Assembly (NCBI GenBank): GCA_041567315.1
Contig: JBFGCA010000013.1
Coordinates: 1-58,552 of the forward strand
Source of the DNA: JBFGCA01 sp041567315
GTDB lineage: Bacteria > Acidobacteriota > Thermoanaerobaculia > Multivoradales > JAHEKO01
Reading direction: 5' to 3'
DNA: 58,552 nt
The notes beneath the pieces are model-generated. The model made no database searches and was not told the origin of the DNA. It saw nothing but the letters and a program-made list of their open reading frames with translations. Below are positions 8,314 through 16,751 of this stretch, in pieces. The translations under genes were made by a program, and so were the position numbers. Numbering within the stretch: position 1 is the first letter of the stretch; each line of letters starts with the position of its first letter.

Positions 8314-9833
8314 CAGTCCTCGGCCAGGGCCCGGAAGCGGACCAGCTCGAGCAGCCGGTAGCCGCTGTAGCGGCCCAGCAGCAGGGTCGCCGCCAGCAGG
8401 ATCAGCAGCAGCTCCGGAAACACGAAGACCAGATGCTGGACGAGGTCGAGGCTCATCACCAGGTAGGCGAGGGTCGCCACCAGCAGGGTGCCCAGGCCCT
8501 CCTGCAGCGCCTCGCCGGCGCCGCGCTCCTCCCAGACGATCGACATCCGCTCGATCGCCATGGTGAGGATGACCAGCGGGAAGAGCGCCACCGAGAGACC
8601 GGTCTCCAGCCCCAGCCGGTGGCCCACCACGCTGATGGTGGCCAGCACCAGCACCACCAGGATCAGCACCGCCGCCAGCCGCGGCGCCAGCAGCAGGCGG
8701 AGCCGCTCGAGCAGGAAGCGCAGCCCCAGACCCACCGCCATCACCAGCGAGAAGAGCAGCACCCCGGCGAGCAGCCGGGTCTCGCGAAAGGCCAGCGCCA
8801 CCAGCACCGGCATGAAGGTGCCGAAGGTCTTGAAGCCCAGGACGTTGCGGACCAGGACCATGATGAAGGCGCCGATCGGCACCAGCAGCAGCACCGCATA
8901 GACCGCCTGGGGACCGACCGGCAGCCCGAGCAGCGAGAACTCGACCAGCCGCGAGTGGTCGAGCCCGGCGCGGCGCTCGGCGAGGTCCATGGCCTCGACC
9001 ACGTTGCGGCGGGCGGCGATCTCGACCTCCGGGTTATCGGCGCCGCGCACCCGGATCAGCGGCTCGTCGCCGCGCCACCAGACGAAGAAGTCCGCCGGCC
9101 GGCCCTGGTCGCCGGTCAGCGGGTCGAACCACAGCCAGCGGCCACCGTCCCAGACCTCGAGCCGGGGCAGGAAGGTGGCGTGGCGCTGCTGTTCGGCCAG
9201 CCGGAGGCCGTAGGCGATCCGCGCCGGCACGCCGGCGGCGGCCAGCAGCTGGACGCCCAGCTCGGCCCGCCGTCCCGGCGAGCCGCCGGCCGCCAGCAGC
9301 AGCGCCGCACTCTCGCCCGGGGTCGGATCGTTGAGCCGCCGCAACAGCTCGGCCGCCAGGCTGGCCGGATCGGCCGAGCGCTCGCGGGCCGCCGCCACCA
9401 GGCCCTGCACCGCAGTGGCGTAGAGCTCCTCGAGCGGCGGCGGCTCGGCCGGCGCCGGCGGCCGACCCTCCGGCGGCTGGCGGGGATCGGGGGTGACCAC
9501 CACCCGGTAGTAGAGGGTCTGGCGGCCGCGGGCCTCGCGGATCGCCCACTGCGCCTCGCGGCCCTCGTCGCCCTCGACCGTGGTCAGCCCGTAGCCGCGG
9601 GAGACGAAGTTCTCGTCGAGCACCGCGAACCCCGCCGGGCGCTGCGGGATCTGCAGCGTCACCTTGACCGGTCCCGAGCGGGCGTCGATGGTGAACCGGG
9701 CCTGCAGGGTCCAGACCTCGCTCAGCCGGTCGGGCCGCAGCGGAAAGCCCAGCGCCAGTGCCTTGTAGAGGAAGACCGAGAGACCGCCCAGCCCGAGGAC
9801 GGCGGCCAGCGCGTACAGCGGCCAGCGCCTCAC
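8313..9833 (-). CDS. Inactive-transglutaminase-like domain fused to seven-helix membrane domain
   Basis: A 506-residue integral membrane protein. One N-terminal helix (about 5-25) is followed by a periplasmic region with a transglutaminase-like fold (around 190-260, including LGVQLLAAAGVPARIAYGL and the segment around LEVWDGGRWLWFDPLTG). A block of about seven hydrophobic helices follows from residue 300 to the end. This matches the 7TM-transglutaminase family, in which the Cys-His-Asp triad is usually lost; I see no Cys at the expected position. The start is GTG, overlapping the TGA of the upstream gene (GTGA). It probably places or recognises the peptide substrate for the neighbouring ligase and protease. 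Confidence 0.85.
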   Translation of the reverse strand: MRRWPLYALAAVLGLGGLSVFLYKALALGFPLRPDRLSEVWTLQARFTIDARSGPVKVTLQIPQRPAGFAVLDENFVSRGYGLTTVEGDEGREAQWAIREARGRQTLYYRVVVTPDPRQPPEGRPPAPAEPPPLEELYATAVQGLVAAARERSADPASLAAELLRRLNDPTPGESAALLLAAGGSPGRRAELGVQLLAAAGVPARIAYGLRLAEQQRHATFLPRLEVWDGGRWLWFDPLTGDQGRPADFFVWWRGDEPLIRVRGADNPEVEIAARRNVVEAMDLAERRAGLDHSRLVEFSLLGLPVGPQAVYAVLLLVPIGAFIMVLVRNVLGFKTFGTFMPVLVALAFRETRLLAGVLLFSLVMAVGLGLRFLLERLRLLLAPRLAAVLILVVLVLATISVVGHRLGLETGLSVALFPLVILTMAIERMSIVWEERGAGEALQEGLGTLLVATLAYLVMSLDLVQHLVFVFPELLLILLAATLLLGRYSGYRLLELVRFRALAED

Positions 9834-10396
9834 CCTTCCTCCCCGTCCTCAGACGGCGGGCAGTCCGGGCGGGTGGTGAACCGCAGCTCGGGGTCCACCA
9901 CTGCGATCCCCTCGAGCGCCCGGCGGCCGAGCAGCATCGGGTAGTCGAAGTTGCTGCGGTCGACGAGGCTCACCTCGACCCGCCGCTGGTGGTCGCCGAG
10001 ACAGATCTCGACCTTGACCACCGGCCGCGACTGCCCGCTGCCGTCGTGCTCCTTGATCCGCACCCGCCGGAGCAGCGGCCGCTTGAAGCGCACCCGCCGG
10101 CCGCTGGTCTCGTCGACCACCGTGAACTCCACCCAGCGCTCCGATCCGCGCCGATAGCGGCGGATGCGGGTGGCGCTGAGCGACGAGGTGTCGGCGCCGG
10201 TGTCCAGCTTGGCGCGCAGGACCAGCTGGCTGCGCCCCACCAGCACCCGCTCCGCCCACCCCAGCAGGTCCTTGTCCCCGGCGGCGGCGGCCGGGGCGGC
10301 GAGCAGCAGCATCAAGGCGCCGGCCGAGGCGGCACGCCGGCTCCGGACGCGGCGCGCCGGACGCGGCCGCGTGGGCGATTGCCGGGGGCAGCTCAA
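9830..10396 (-). CDS. RimB-like retropepsin-fold aspartyl protease (PF05618 family)
   Basis: A 188-residue protein with a probable signal sequence (hydrophobic stretch about 27-40, ending AAAAAG). The catalytic retropepsin motif is LDTGADTSSLSA at about 65-76, with the second conserved strand YPMLLGRRALEG near the C terminus. The family was once called ATP-dependent zinc protease and is now linked to RimB, an aspartyl peptidase that trims poly-glutamate tails. The start used is TTG at 10396, within the stop codon of the S1/P1 nuclease gene (TTGA overlap). A second candidate is the ATG at residue 29, which would shorten the signal sequence. It is encoded with the RimK-related ligase and the 7TM protein. 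Confidence 0.8.
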   Translation of the reverse strand: MSCPRQSPTRPRPARRVRSRRAASAGALMLLLAAPAAAAGDKDLLGWAERVLVGRSQLVLRAKLDTGADTSSLSATRIRRYRRGSERWVEFTVVDETSGRRVRFKRPLLRRVRIKEHDGSGQSRPVVKVEICLGDHQRRVEVSLVDRSNFDYPMLLGRRALEGIAVVDPELRFTTRPDCPPSEDGEEG

Positions 10397-11382
10397 GGTC
10401 GAGAGTATAGCGGCGACAGCGCCCGCTCCAGGAGCGCCGCCAGCCGCTCGCCGGCGAGGACTATCCGCGCCCCGCCGAGCTCGCTCGTCAGGCGCCGGTA
10501 GGCCTGGTCGGGCGCCCGGCCGCGCCGCAGGGTGGGCGGGTAGAGCCGGTTCTTGCTGAGCTCGTAGCCCTCGCGCGCCCAGGCCTCGAAGGGCGGCGGC
10601 CAGCCGGGCTCGGCGCCCGGCGCGGGGTGCCGCCGGGCGAGGCGGGCGGCCAGGCGGCCGGTCGAGCGCCAGAGGTAGTCGCGGCTCAGCAACCCGTCCC
10701 AGTAGCGATGGAGGCTCATCCCGCGGTCGAGCTCGAAGAGGCCGCCCCCGCGGTCGCCCTGGGGCTCGACGGCGGTCACCCGCGCGCTGCAGTGCAGCGG
10801 CTGGTGCAGGTCTCCCACCAGGTGGAGCACCCAGGCGAGCTCGACGGCGAGCTCGCCCGGCGGCCGTCCGGGGTCGCCGATCGCCGGCACGAAGCGCCCG
10901 AGTCGCTCGACCACGTTCTCCGGCGCCGGGTCGAGGTCGGGCCGGTCGCGGGCGCCGCCGCCCGGGCCCTCCTGATCCCAGAAGAAGTTGACGTAGTGCC
11001 AGGCACCGCGGTGGTACCGGTCACGCCGCGCCGGGTACCGGTCGCTGCGCACCAGGTCGGGCCAGGTGGCCGCCAGCTCGAACAGGGTGCGGCGGCGGTC
11101 GCCCCACCAGTTCCCACGGCCGAGCGACGCCAGGTCGGCGTCGGCCGGCGCCGCCAGCAGCAGCTCGACGGCGGCCTCGCGGGCCGGCGGCGGCAGCCGC
11201 TCCCAGGCCAGCCGCGCGATCACCCGGTGCCCCACCGAGTCCCACGCCGCCGCCGGCTGGCCGGGGCAGAGCAGCAGGGCCAGCGCCAGGAGCCGAACCG
11301 GCGGTCGGCAAGACCCCCCCGCCGGTCCCGCGCCGCCGCCGGTCGGGCGGCCGAGCTTCCACCGCGGCTTGCCAGCGCTCAT
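10393..11382 (-). CDS. S1/P1-type zinc nuclease, secreted
   Basis: A 329-residue protein with a signal peptide (hydrophobic core about 30-45, cleavage after AAA). The mature protein should begin with Trp47, as in P1 nuclease where the N-terminal Trp is a zinc ligand. Other zinc-site motifs are intact: GHRVIA with His52, WHYVNF, HLVGDLHQPLH, GDRGGG and SLHRYWD. The family cleaves single-stranded DNA and RNA and removes 3'-phosphates. The Asn often found in GGN is Gly here. The gene heads the minus-strand operon that continues with the RimB-like protease; the stop overlaps the next start. A digestive or scavenging role outside the cell is likely. Confidence 0.88.
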   Translation of the reverse strand: MSAGKPRWKLGRPTGGGAGPAGGSCRPPVRLLALALLLCPGQPAAAWDSVGHRVIARLAWERLPPPAREAAVELLLAAPADADLASLGRGNWWGDRRRTLFELAATWPDLVRSDRYPARRDRYHRGAWHYVNFFWDQEGPGGGARDRPDLDPAPENVVERLGRFVPAIGDPGRPPGELAVELAWVLHLVGDLHQPLHCSARVTAVEPQGDRGGGLFELDRGMSLHRYWDGLLSRDYLWRSTGRLAARLARRHPAPGAEPGWPPPFEAWAREGYELSKNRLYPPTLRRGRAPDQAYRRLTSELGGARIVLAGERLAALLERALSPLYSRP

Positions 11383-11468
11383 CGGGAAAGCGGCCCGCCC
11401 GACCCGGCGGCCAGGGGGCCGTCGACCGGACGTTACCAGCTCCGCCGGGGCGGCCCGCCACGAGGCCG

Positions 11469-11499
11469 GCGCGCCCGGGAGGCGGCTTCCCGGGCGCGC
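11469..11499. terminator. GC-rich stem-loop between minus-strand genes
   Basis: A perfect 12-bp stem (11469-11480 with 11488-11499) and a 7-base loop lie in the 139-bp gap after the 173-residue secreted protein gene and before the S1/P1 nuclease gene, both on the minus strand. No U-run follows on either strand, so it is not a textbook intrinsic terminator. It may mark the end of the upstream transcript. Confidence 0.5.
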
Positions 11500-11521
11500 A
11501 GCGCCGCTTGCCGGCGGCCGG

Positions 11522-12043
11522 CTAGCCGCCGCCGGCCGAAGAGCGCAGCGCCCGCAGCTCGCCGTCGAGCCGCGAGGTCTCGCCCTCGAGCTTGCTCAGC
11601 CGGGCGGCCACCTCCTCGCGGCTCAGACCGCCCACCGCGTACTCCACCACGTGGACCCCGCTCCCCGGCCGCAGCACGAAGTTGAGCTCGCTGTCCCGGC
11701 CCGCGAACACCCACACCCCCCACTTGACCTCGGTCACCAGCCCGTCGCCCTCCACCCGCACGTCGTAGAGCCCCGCCGGCAGGTCGTCGAGTGCCAGGCT
11801 GACCACGTTGGGCGCCCGCACCAGCAGCTTCTCGTTCTGGTCGACGACCCTCCCGTCCTCGCGGATCGCCGAGCCCATCACCGGGACGTCCACCAGGGCG
11901 TTGTCGGCCACCTTGACGAGGGCGAACAGGCGGCCGTAGCCCTCCTCGTCCGCGGCCAGCGGGCCGGCCGCGACCAGCAGCGACGCCGTCAGCGCGGCAC
12001 CGACCCACACCGCCAACCGCCGGCCTGTCTCGGAACCCACCAT
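11522..12043 (-). CDS. Secreted hypothetical protein with beta-sandwich core and coiled-coil end
   Basis: A 173-residue protein with a signal peptide (about 1-31, cleavage near AAGPLAADE). The middle is beta-rich (for example LYDVRVEGDGLVTEVKWGVWVF) and the last 35 or so residues form a heptad-like helix (REEVAARLSKLEGE and onward). I do not recognise the family; the middle could be an Ig-like or carboxypeptidase-regulatory-like fold. The start at 12043 is preceded by a strong AAGGAGGTG. The gene is divergent from the methyltransferase gene. Confidence 0.75.
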   Translation of the reverse strand: MVGSETGRRLAVWVGAALTASLLVAAGPLAADEEGYGRLFALVKVADNALVDVPVMGSAIREDGRVVDQNEKLLVRAPNVVSLALDDLPAGLYDVRVEGDGLVTEVKWGVWVFAGRDSELNFVLRPGSGVHVVEYAVGGLSREEVAARLSKLEGETSRLDGELRALRSSAGGG

Positions 12044-12130
12044 CGCGTCACCTCCTTGTAGGGGAATACCCGGCGAATCAAGACACAGCCGCCGGCCGCT
12101 GTCAACGACCCGCTGCGTTAACCTCCTCCG

Positions 12131-12784
12131 GTGGCCAGGTCCTACCTCCCGGCGCTGGGTTTCGACCTGCTGACCCCGCTCTACGACGCCGTGGTGCGGC
12201 TGCCCGCCCGGGAGACGCTGTTCAAGAGCGCCCTGCTCGACCAGGCCGACCTCCGCGCCGGCCACCGCGCGCTCGACGTCGGCTGCGGGACCGGCACCCT
12301 GCTGGAGCTGCTGGGCCGTCGCCTGCCCGGGGTCAGCGCCGCCGGTCTCGACGGCGACCCGCGGATGCTCGGGCGGGCGCGGCGCAAGCTGCGGCGGGCG
12401 GGCGCCCGCGCCGCGCTGTGTCTCGGCCTGGCCGACTCGCTGCCGTTCGCCGACCGCTCGCTCGACCGGGTGCTGAGCACGCTGATGCTCCACCACCTCA
12501 CCCAAGAGCAGCGGCGCACCGCCCTGGCCGAGGCCCGGCGGGTGCTGCGGCCGGGCGGCGAGCTCCACGTCGCCGACTGGGGGCGCCCCCACAACCCGGC
12601 GATGCGGCTGCTGGCGCTGCTGGTCCAGTTCAGCGACGGCGCCGAGCGCACCCGCGACAACCTGCGCGGGCGGCTGCCCGGGATGATCGAGGCGGCCGGT
12701 TTCGTGGCGGTGCGGGAGACGCGGCATCTGGCCACCGCGTTCGGGACCCTGGCGCTGCTGACCGCCCGCCGGCCCGGCGTCTGA
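12131..12784 (+). CDS. Class I SAM-dependent methyltransferase
   Basis: A 217-residue enzyme of the Methyltransf_11 type. Motif I is LDVGCGTGTLLELL (about 48-61). An acidic residue at the end of the second strand (GLDGDPRML) binds the SAM ribose. The post-motif LADSLPFADRSLDRVLSTLMLHHL is typical of UbiE/arsenite-type enzymes. Such proteins methylate small molecules, lipids or quinones; the substrate is not evident. The start is GTG and no good ribosome binding site is visible. The conserved LYDAVVRLPARE segment near the N terminus resembles quinone/lipid methyltransferases, but context gives no further support. Confidence 0.85.
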   Translation: MARSYLPALGFDLLTPLYDAVVRLPARETLFKSALLDQADLRAGHRALDVGCGTGTLLELLGRRLPGVSAAGLDGDPRMLGRARRKLRRAGARAALCLGLADSLPFADRSLDRVLSTLMLHHLTQEQRRTALAEARRVLRPGGELHVADWGRPHNPAMRLLALLVQFSDGAERTRDNLRGRLPGMIEAAGFVAVRETRHLATAFGTLALLTARRPGV

Positions 12785-12825
12785 GCCGCCGGCGCCGTGC
12801 TTGCCGCCATCGGCGGCGCCGTGGG

Positions 12826-13584
12826 ATGATTTGTCGGCTCGTGGCCCAGGACGAGAACACCTGTCCGAAGTGCGGTCAGCCTCGCCTCGCGACCGCCGAG
12901 GACTGCCCCTATTGCGGGGTCGTCTTCGAGCGTTACCGCTCGGAAGAGACGCCGACCGCCCGCGCCTGGGAGGCCGCCACACCCGCCGGCGAACGGCTGG
13001 ACGAGATCTACCGGGGCCCGGCCACCGAGCCGACCGAGGCCGGCACGGTGCTGACCCGCAACCTGGGCGGCTCGCTGGTCGTCGCGGCAGTGGTCTACCT
13101 GGCGCTGCAGACCCTGTGGAGCAGCCAGCTCGTGGGCGGCAGCGTCAAGCTCTCGGAGGCGCGGTCGCGCTTCGTGACCATGACCGGGCGCCAGCCGCCG
13201 GCGGAGTTCTCCGAGGCGGGATTCGTCCGCTTCGTAGGGCGCGACCTCGTCTGGTTCACCCGCGACACCGAGCCGGTGCCCTCCGGCGTGCTGCTGCTGC
13301 ACCACGGGGCGCTGGCGGGGGCGGCCAGCGAGGAGCAGCTGCGCACCCAGCTCAGGCGCTGGCTGGAGGGGCTGGAGGTGCCCCTCCAACCGGTCGAGGC
13401 GCGGCGGCTGGGCATCTTCCGCCCGGCGGTCCCGGTCGAGGCCTTCGCCATCGGCCCCGAGGGCGAGCCCCTGGGCTTTCTGACCCTGTCGTCGATGAAG
13501 GCCAGCGACGGCCGGCCGGCCGGGCTGCTGCTGGCCGCGCCACCCGACGACTTCCCGGAGCTGCGCCGCGCCTACCTGGACTGA
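12826..13584 (+). CDS. Zinc-ribbon protein with single transmembrane helix
   Basis: A 252-residue hypothetical protein. It begins with a zinc ribbon, CPKC at about 13-16 and CPYC near 29-32, then a linker, one transmembrane helix (about 85-102, SLVVAAVVYLALQTLW) and an extracytoplasmic or cytoplasmic domain of about 150 residues without recognisable motifs. An in-frame GTG at 12841 is an alternative start. The family is unknown to me. It lies 41 bases after the methyltransferase gene and about 37 bases before another small membrane protein gene, so the three could be cotranscribed. Confidence 0.7.
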   Translation: MICRLVAQDENTCPKCGQPRLATAEDCPYCGVVFERYRSEETPTARAWEAATPAGERLDEIYRGPATEPTEAGTVLTRNLGGSLVVAAVVYLALQTLWSSQLVGGSVKLSEARSRFVTMTGRQPPAEFSEAGFVRFVGRDLVWFTRDTEPVPSGVLLLHHGALAGAASEEQLRTQLRRWLEGLEVPLQPVEARRLGIFRPAVPVEAFAIGPEGEPLGFLTLSSMKASDGRPAGLLLAAPPDDFPELRRAYLD

Positions 13585-13621
13585 CCGCTCGCCCGCCTGG
13601 CGACCCTGGCCGCTGCTGGCG

Positions 13622-14056
13622 GTGCTGGCCACGGCCGTGCTGCTCGGCAGCGGCGCCGCCTGGGCCCAGGACGGGGGCGGCCCCCCGCCCCTGGTCTGGC
13701 AGGCGGTCAAGCTGATCGCCCTCTGGGTGATCGGCGGCTGGCTGCTCTACCTCGGCTCGCTCACCCTGGCCGCCCGCCTGGCCGGTCTGCAGACCGGTTT
13801 CGCCCACTCCTTCCTGGCCACCCTGCTGGGCGGCGCCGTCGCCCTGGTGCCGCTCCTGGCCCTGGGCCTGGCCTTCGGCGACTCGGTGAGCCAGCCGCTG
13901 TGGTCGCTCTACTCCCAGGCGGTGCTCTTCGGCGCCTTCTGGTGGGCGATCCGCACCGTCTTCAATACCGACGGCGCGCGGGCGCTGCTGGTGCTGCTGG
14001 TCGGCTCGATCGTCGCCGTCGGCGTCGCCTCCGGCCTGCTGCTGATCCTCTTCTGA
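13622..14056 (+). CDS. Small integral membrane protein, unknown function
   Basis: A protein of about 144 residues with four hydrophobic segments (about 1-15, 27-50, 60-85, 97-140), consistent with a multi-pass membrane protein and possibly a cleaved N terminus ending AWAQ. The start is uncertain: GTG at 13622 gives a signal-like N terminus lacking positive charges, and the frame remains open upstream into the preceding gene. No family recognised. It follows the zinc-ribbon protein gene directly. Confidence 0.6.
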   Translation: MLATAVLLGSGAAWAQDGGGPPPLVWQAVKLIALWVIGGWLLYLGSLTLAARLAGLQTGFAHSFLATLLGGAVALVPLLALGLAFGDSVSQPLWSLYSQAVLFGAFWWAIRTVFNTDGARALLVLLVGSIVAVGVASGLLLILF

Positions 14057-14085
14057 GGGCGGCGGCCGCGGCGCTCAGGGGCCGC

Positions 14086-14331
14086 TCAGGGGACCAGCAC
14101 CCCGCCGTCCTCGTCGATCACGCTCAAGGCTTCGACCGGACAGACCTGGCAGGCCTCGATCAGACGCTCGCGCTCGACGTCGGGGGGATCCGGGGCGAAG
14201 CTGACGATCTGCCGATCGTCCAGCTCGAAGACCTCGGGGGCGAGCTTGCAGCACGCCCCGGTGGCGATGCAGCTTTCGCGCTCGATGCGGACCGTCAGAC
14301 CGCTGATCTCCTGCTCTTCGACCTCGCTCAT
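14086..14331 (-). CDS. Single-cluster ferredoxin
   Basis: An 81-residue ferredoxin of the small [3Fe-4S]/[4Fe-4S] type found next to P450s and oxidoreductases. The cluster motif is visible as CIATGACC near residues 21-28 and CQVCP near 60-64. The final cluster cysteine precedes Pro, as in this family. It is an electron carrier in the cytoplasm; no partner oxidoreductase is adjacent. The start at 14331 has only a weak GGGGAA upstream. It is divergent from the small basic protein gene. Confidence 0.85.
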   Translation of the reverse strand: MSEVEEQEISGLTVRIERESCIATGACCKLAPEVFELDDRQIVSFAPDPPDVERERLIEACQVCPVEALSVIDEDGGVLVP

Positions 14332-14459
14332 CTCTGGTTCCCCTTCGCCGGCGGCCCGGCCGCACGCCGCGCCGCGCCGTGGCCCGCTAGTGTAGTCTCT
14401 GGCCTCGCGGCCGGCCAGACCGGGCCGCGCAGCCCAATCGCCCCCGAGGAGAGGACCCC

Positions 14460-14783
14460 ATGGCCTATACCTACGAAGAGCTGCACGCCAAGACCGTCGC
14501 CGATCTGCGTGAGATCGCCAAGGACGTCGAGCACGACGCCCTGCGCGGCTACACCACCATGCACAAGGAGCACCTGGTGCCGGCGCTGTGTCAGGCGCTG
14601 GGCATCGAGGCCCACGTCCATCACGAAGTGGTGGGGATCAACAAGGCCAAGGTCAAGAAGCGCATCCGCGAGCTCAAGGCCGAGCGCGATCAGGCGCTCG
14701 CCGCCCACGACCGCGCCCGGCTCAAGCTCACCCGCCGCCGCATCCACCGCCTCAAGCGCAAGATCCGCCGGGCGACCGTCTAG
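14460..14783 (+). CDS. Small basic protein with Rho-N/SAP-like motif
   Basis: A 107-residue protein. Residues about 5-48 (KTVADLREIAKDVEH and the following HLVPALCQALGIE) resemble the helix-extended-loop-helix of the Rho termination factor N-terminal or SAP family. A strongly basic helix (RELKAERDQALAAH and onward) ends in many Arg/Lys residues. Nucleic acid binding is therefore likely but inferred. The start is well supported by GAGGAGAGG upstream. The stop codon overlaps the stop of the convergent YceI-like gene by 4 bases. Confidence 0.75.
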   Translation: MAYTYEELHAKTVADLREIAKDVEHDALRGYTTMHKEHLVPALCQALGIEAHVHHEVVGINKAKVKKRIRELKAERDQALAAHDRARLKLTRRRIHRLKRKIRRATV

Positions 14784-15442
14784 CCGTCGGACCACACGCC
14801 GACGGCCTCGACGACGACCTCGACCTCTTTCTTGACCCGCAGCAGGAGCTTGCTGGGGTCGCGCATCCCCCACTCGACGTAGGGGACGGTGAAGCGGGCA
14901 GTGGCGGTCACCCGTCGCCCCTCGGTCCGGCCGGTGACCTCGACGCTCAGCGGATGCTCGGCGCCGTGGATCGAGAGCCGGCCGGCGAGCCGCGCCGCCA
15001 CCGCGCCGCCGAGCTGCGGGTCGCCCTCCAGCCGCTCGGGCCGGAAGACGATCAGCGGATAGTCCTCGCTCTCGAGGACCTTGCGGTGCATGTCGCGGTC
15101 GCGGCCGTCGTGGCCGGTCTCGGCGCTGGTGGCGTCGACCACCAGCTCGCCGGTCGCGGCGCCGGTGGCGGCGTCGAGGCGGATCTCGCCCCGCACCAGC
15201 CGGGCGATGCCCTCGACCTGGTGCAGCGTCGCACCGAGCGTGAAGCGGACGGTGGTGGCTTCGGGATCGAGCACCAGGACGAGCTCCTCGGCGCCGGCCG
15301 CGCCCGCCGCCGCAGCGGCGAGGAGCAGCGCTAGCCCCCCGGTCGCGCGCCGTCGGCGCCGGACGTCGGGCGGACCGCCGCCATCGGCCGCTCGAGGTCC
15401 GTGAGCCACGGCACTCGGACCCACGGTGTCACCACGTCCCAT
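14780..15442 (-). CDS. YceI-like lipid-binding protein, secreted
   Basis: A 220-residue protein of the YceI family: lipocalin-like beta barrels in the periplasm that bind polyisoprenoid or amide lipids. Typical features are the early strand TTVRFTLGATLHQVEG, the SAETGHDGRDRDMHRKVLES loop and the C-terminal GMRDPSKLLLRVKKEVEV. A long, Arg-rich N terminus precedes the signal-like hydrophobic stretch (about 33-50), so the true start may lie further in. Given the isoprenoid supercluster elsewhere in the window, a polyisoprenoid ligand is attractive but unproven. Confidence 0.85.
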   Translation of the reverse strand: MGRGDTVGPSAVAHGPRAADGGGPPDVRRRRRATGGLALLLAAAAAGAAGAEELVLVLDPEATTVRFTLGATLHQVEGIARLVRGEIRLDAATGAATGELVVDATSAETGHDGRDRDMHRKVLESEDYPLIVFRPERLEGDPQLGGAVAARLAGRLSIHGAEHPLSVEVTGRTEGRRVTATARFTVPYVEWGMRDPSKLLLRVKKEVEVVVEAVGVWSDG

Positions 15443-15686
15443 TCCGGTCTCTCGCTACCGCCGAGCCTAACCCGGCGGCACCCTACCCGCTGAGTCCGTC
15501 CTGCGCTGCCGGGCGGTTCAATCTGCCGCGCGCTGCGACGCCGGTGCTCCGCCGCCTGGCGGCGGATCCTTTTCTGCTTGGATTTTCTTGAACCGGCCCC
15601 GACGCACGTCGAACCGACAAGTAAGACGGCGGGCCGACGCGGCGTCGGCCTCTTTCTACCCGGCTTCCGACTCCCCAGAGGTGCCC

Positions 15687-16616
15687 ATGCGACTCTTTGC
15701 TCTCCGCCTCGCGCTGGTGCTGACGCCGACCTCTGTCCTGCTCCCCCACCCGGCCGCCGCCCAGCCGGTCCTCGACGTCGAGCAGCGGCTCGACTTCGAC
15801 CGCACCGAGTCGTGGGCGATGAAGTACTTCACCTCGGTCGCCCTGTTCACCGGTCTGGGGGCGCCGCGGGCGCTGGCCCCCGGCGAGCTGGAGGTCGGCG
15901 TCGAGGTCGACTGGGTGCCGGCGCTGAGCGCCGCCGAGCGCACGGTGGGATTCAACGGCACCAAGACCGAAGACCTCGACAAGACCGAGGTCTTCGGCCG
16001 CCCGCGGTTGACGGTGGGGCTGCCGGGCCGGGTGACGCTGACCGGCAGCTACGTGCCGCCGGTGGAGCTGTTCGGGGTCGAGCCCCATCTGGTGGCCGTC
16101 GCCTTCGCGAGGCCCCTCGCCGCCGCCCGCCGCTTCCGGCTGGGGGGGCGGCTCTATTTCCAGTACGGCACCCTCGAGGGCGACTTCACCTGCTCGGACG
16201 AGGACGCCGCCGGCGGCGACGACCCGGTCCTGAACCCGTTCCGCTGCGAGGCGCCCTCCAGCGACGAGATGACGCTCCGCGCGGCCGGCTTCGAGCTGAG
16301 CGCCGCCTTCCCGCTGGCGGGCCCCGGCGCGGGCGGCGGGCGGCTCGAGCCCTATCTGGCGATCGGCGCTACCACCATGGACCTCGACTTCCGGGTCGAC
16401 GCCCGCTACTCGGGGATCATCGATCGCACCCTGCTGCTGACCGACGGCGAGACCCTCTACGCCACCGCCGGGCTGACCTATCGCACCGGCCGGCGCACCC
16501 GGCTGGCGGCCGAGGCCTTCTACACCCCGCTCGACGTCGTCCGGCCCCCCGACCCCCGCACCCGCACCGAGTCGCTGCTCAACCTGCGTCTGCTCGCCAG
16601 CTACCGCCTCCGCTAG
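15687..16616 (+). CDS. Secreted outer-membrane-like beta-barrel protein
   Basis: A 309-residue protein with a signal peptide (about 1-25, cleavage near AAAQ). The rest is dominated by alternating strands (for example RLYFQYGTLEGDF, AAGFELSAAFPL, YLAIGATTMDLDFRV) and ends in LLNLRLLASYRLR, consistent with an outer-membrane barrel. I do not recognise a specific family. The start at 15687 has GAGG just upstream. It is monocistronic and followed by a GC-rich region before the ketosynthase operon. Confidence 0.7.
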   Translation: MRLFALRLALVLTPTSVLLPHPAAAQPVLDVEQRLDFDRTESWAMKYFTSVALFTGLGAPRALAPGELEVGVEVDWVPALSAAERTVGFNGTKTEDLDKTEVFGRPRLTVGLPGRVTLTGSYVPPVELFGVEPHLVAVAFARPLAAARRFRLGGRLYFQYGTLEGDFTCSDEDAAGGDDPVLNPFRCEAPSSDEMTLRAAGFELSAAFPLAGPGAGGGRLEPYLAIGATTMDLDFRVDARYSGIIDRTLLLTDGETLYATAGLTYRTGRRTRLAAEAFYTPLDVVRPPDPRTRTESLLNLRLLASYRLR

Positions 16617-16692
16617 CGGCACCTCCCCGACGGCGTCGGCCGGCGGCGTAACAAAGCCGCCGCCTCGACGCCCAATCCCCCAAACGTCGAAC

Positions 16693-16716
16693 GCGCGGCG
16701 GGCCGCCCCGCCGCGC
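16693..16716. promoter_or_regulatory. GC-rich hairpin upstream of the ketosynthase operon
   Basis: A perfect 10-bp stem (16693-16702 with 16707-16716) with a 4-base loop lies 35 bases before the acyl carrier protein start. It could end the upstream transcript (no U-run is present) or be a 5'-leader hairpin of the operon. No -35/-10 pair could be assigned with confidence. Confidence 0.45.
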
Positions 16717-16751
16717 CGTGACCCCGAGAACACCGGACAGTGGAGGCTTGG

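Noticed and set aside
12136..12148. CAGGTCCTACCT in the methyltransferase start region, matching the leader hairpin
   Set aside because: It lies inside the coding sequence, lacks the last base of the stem, and has no structured element upstream; probably chance.
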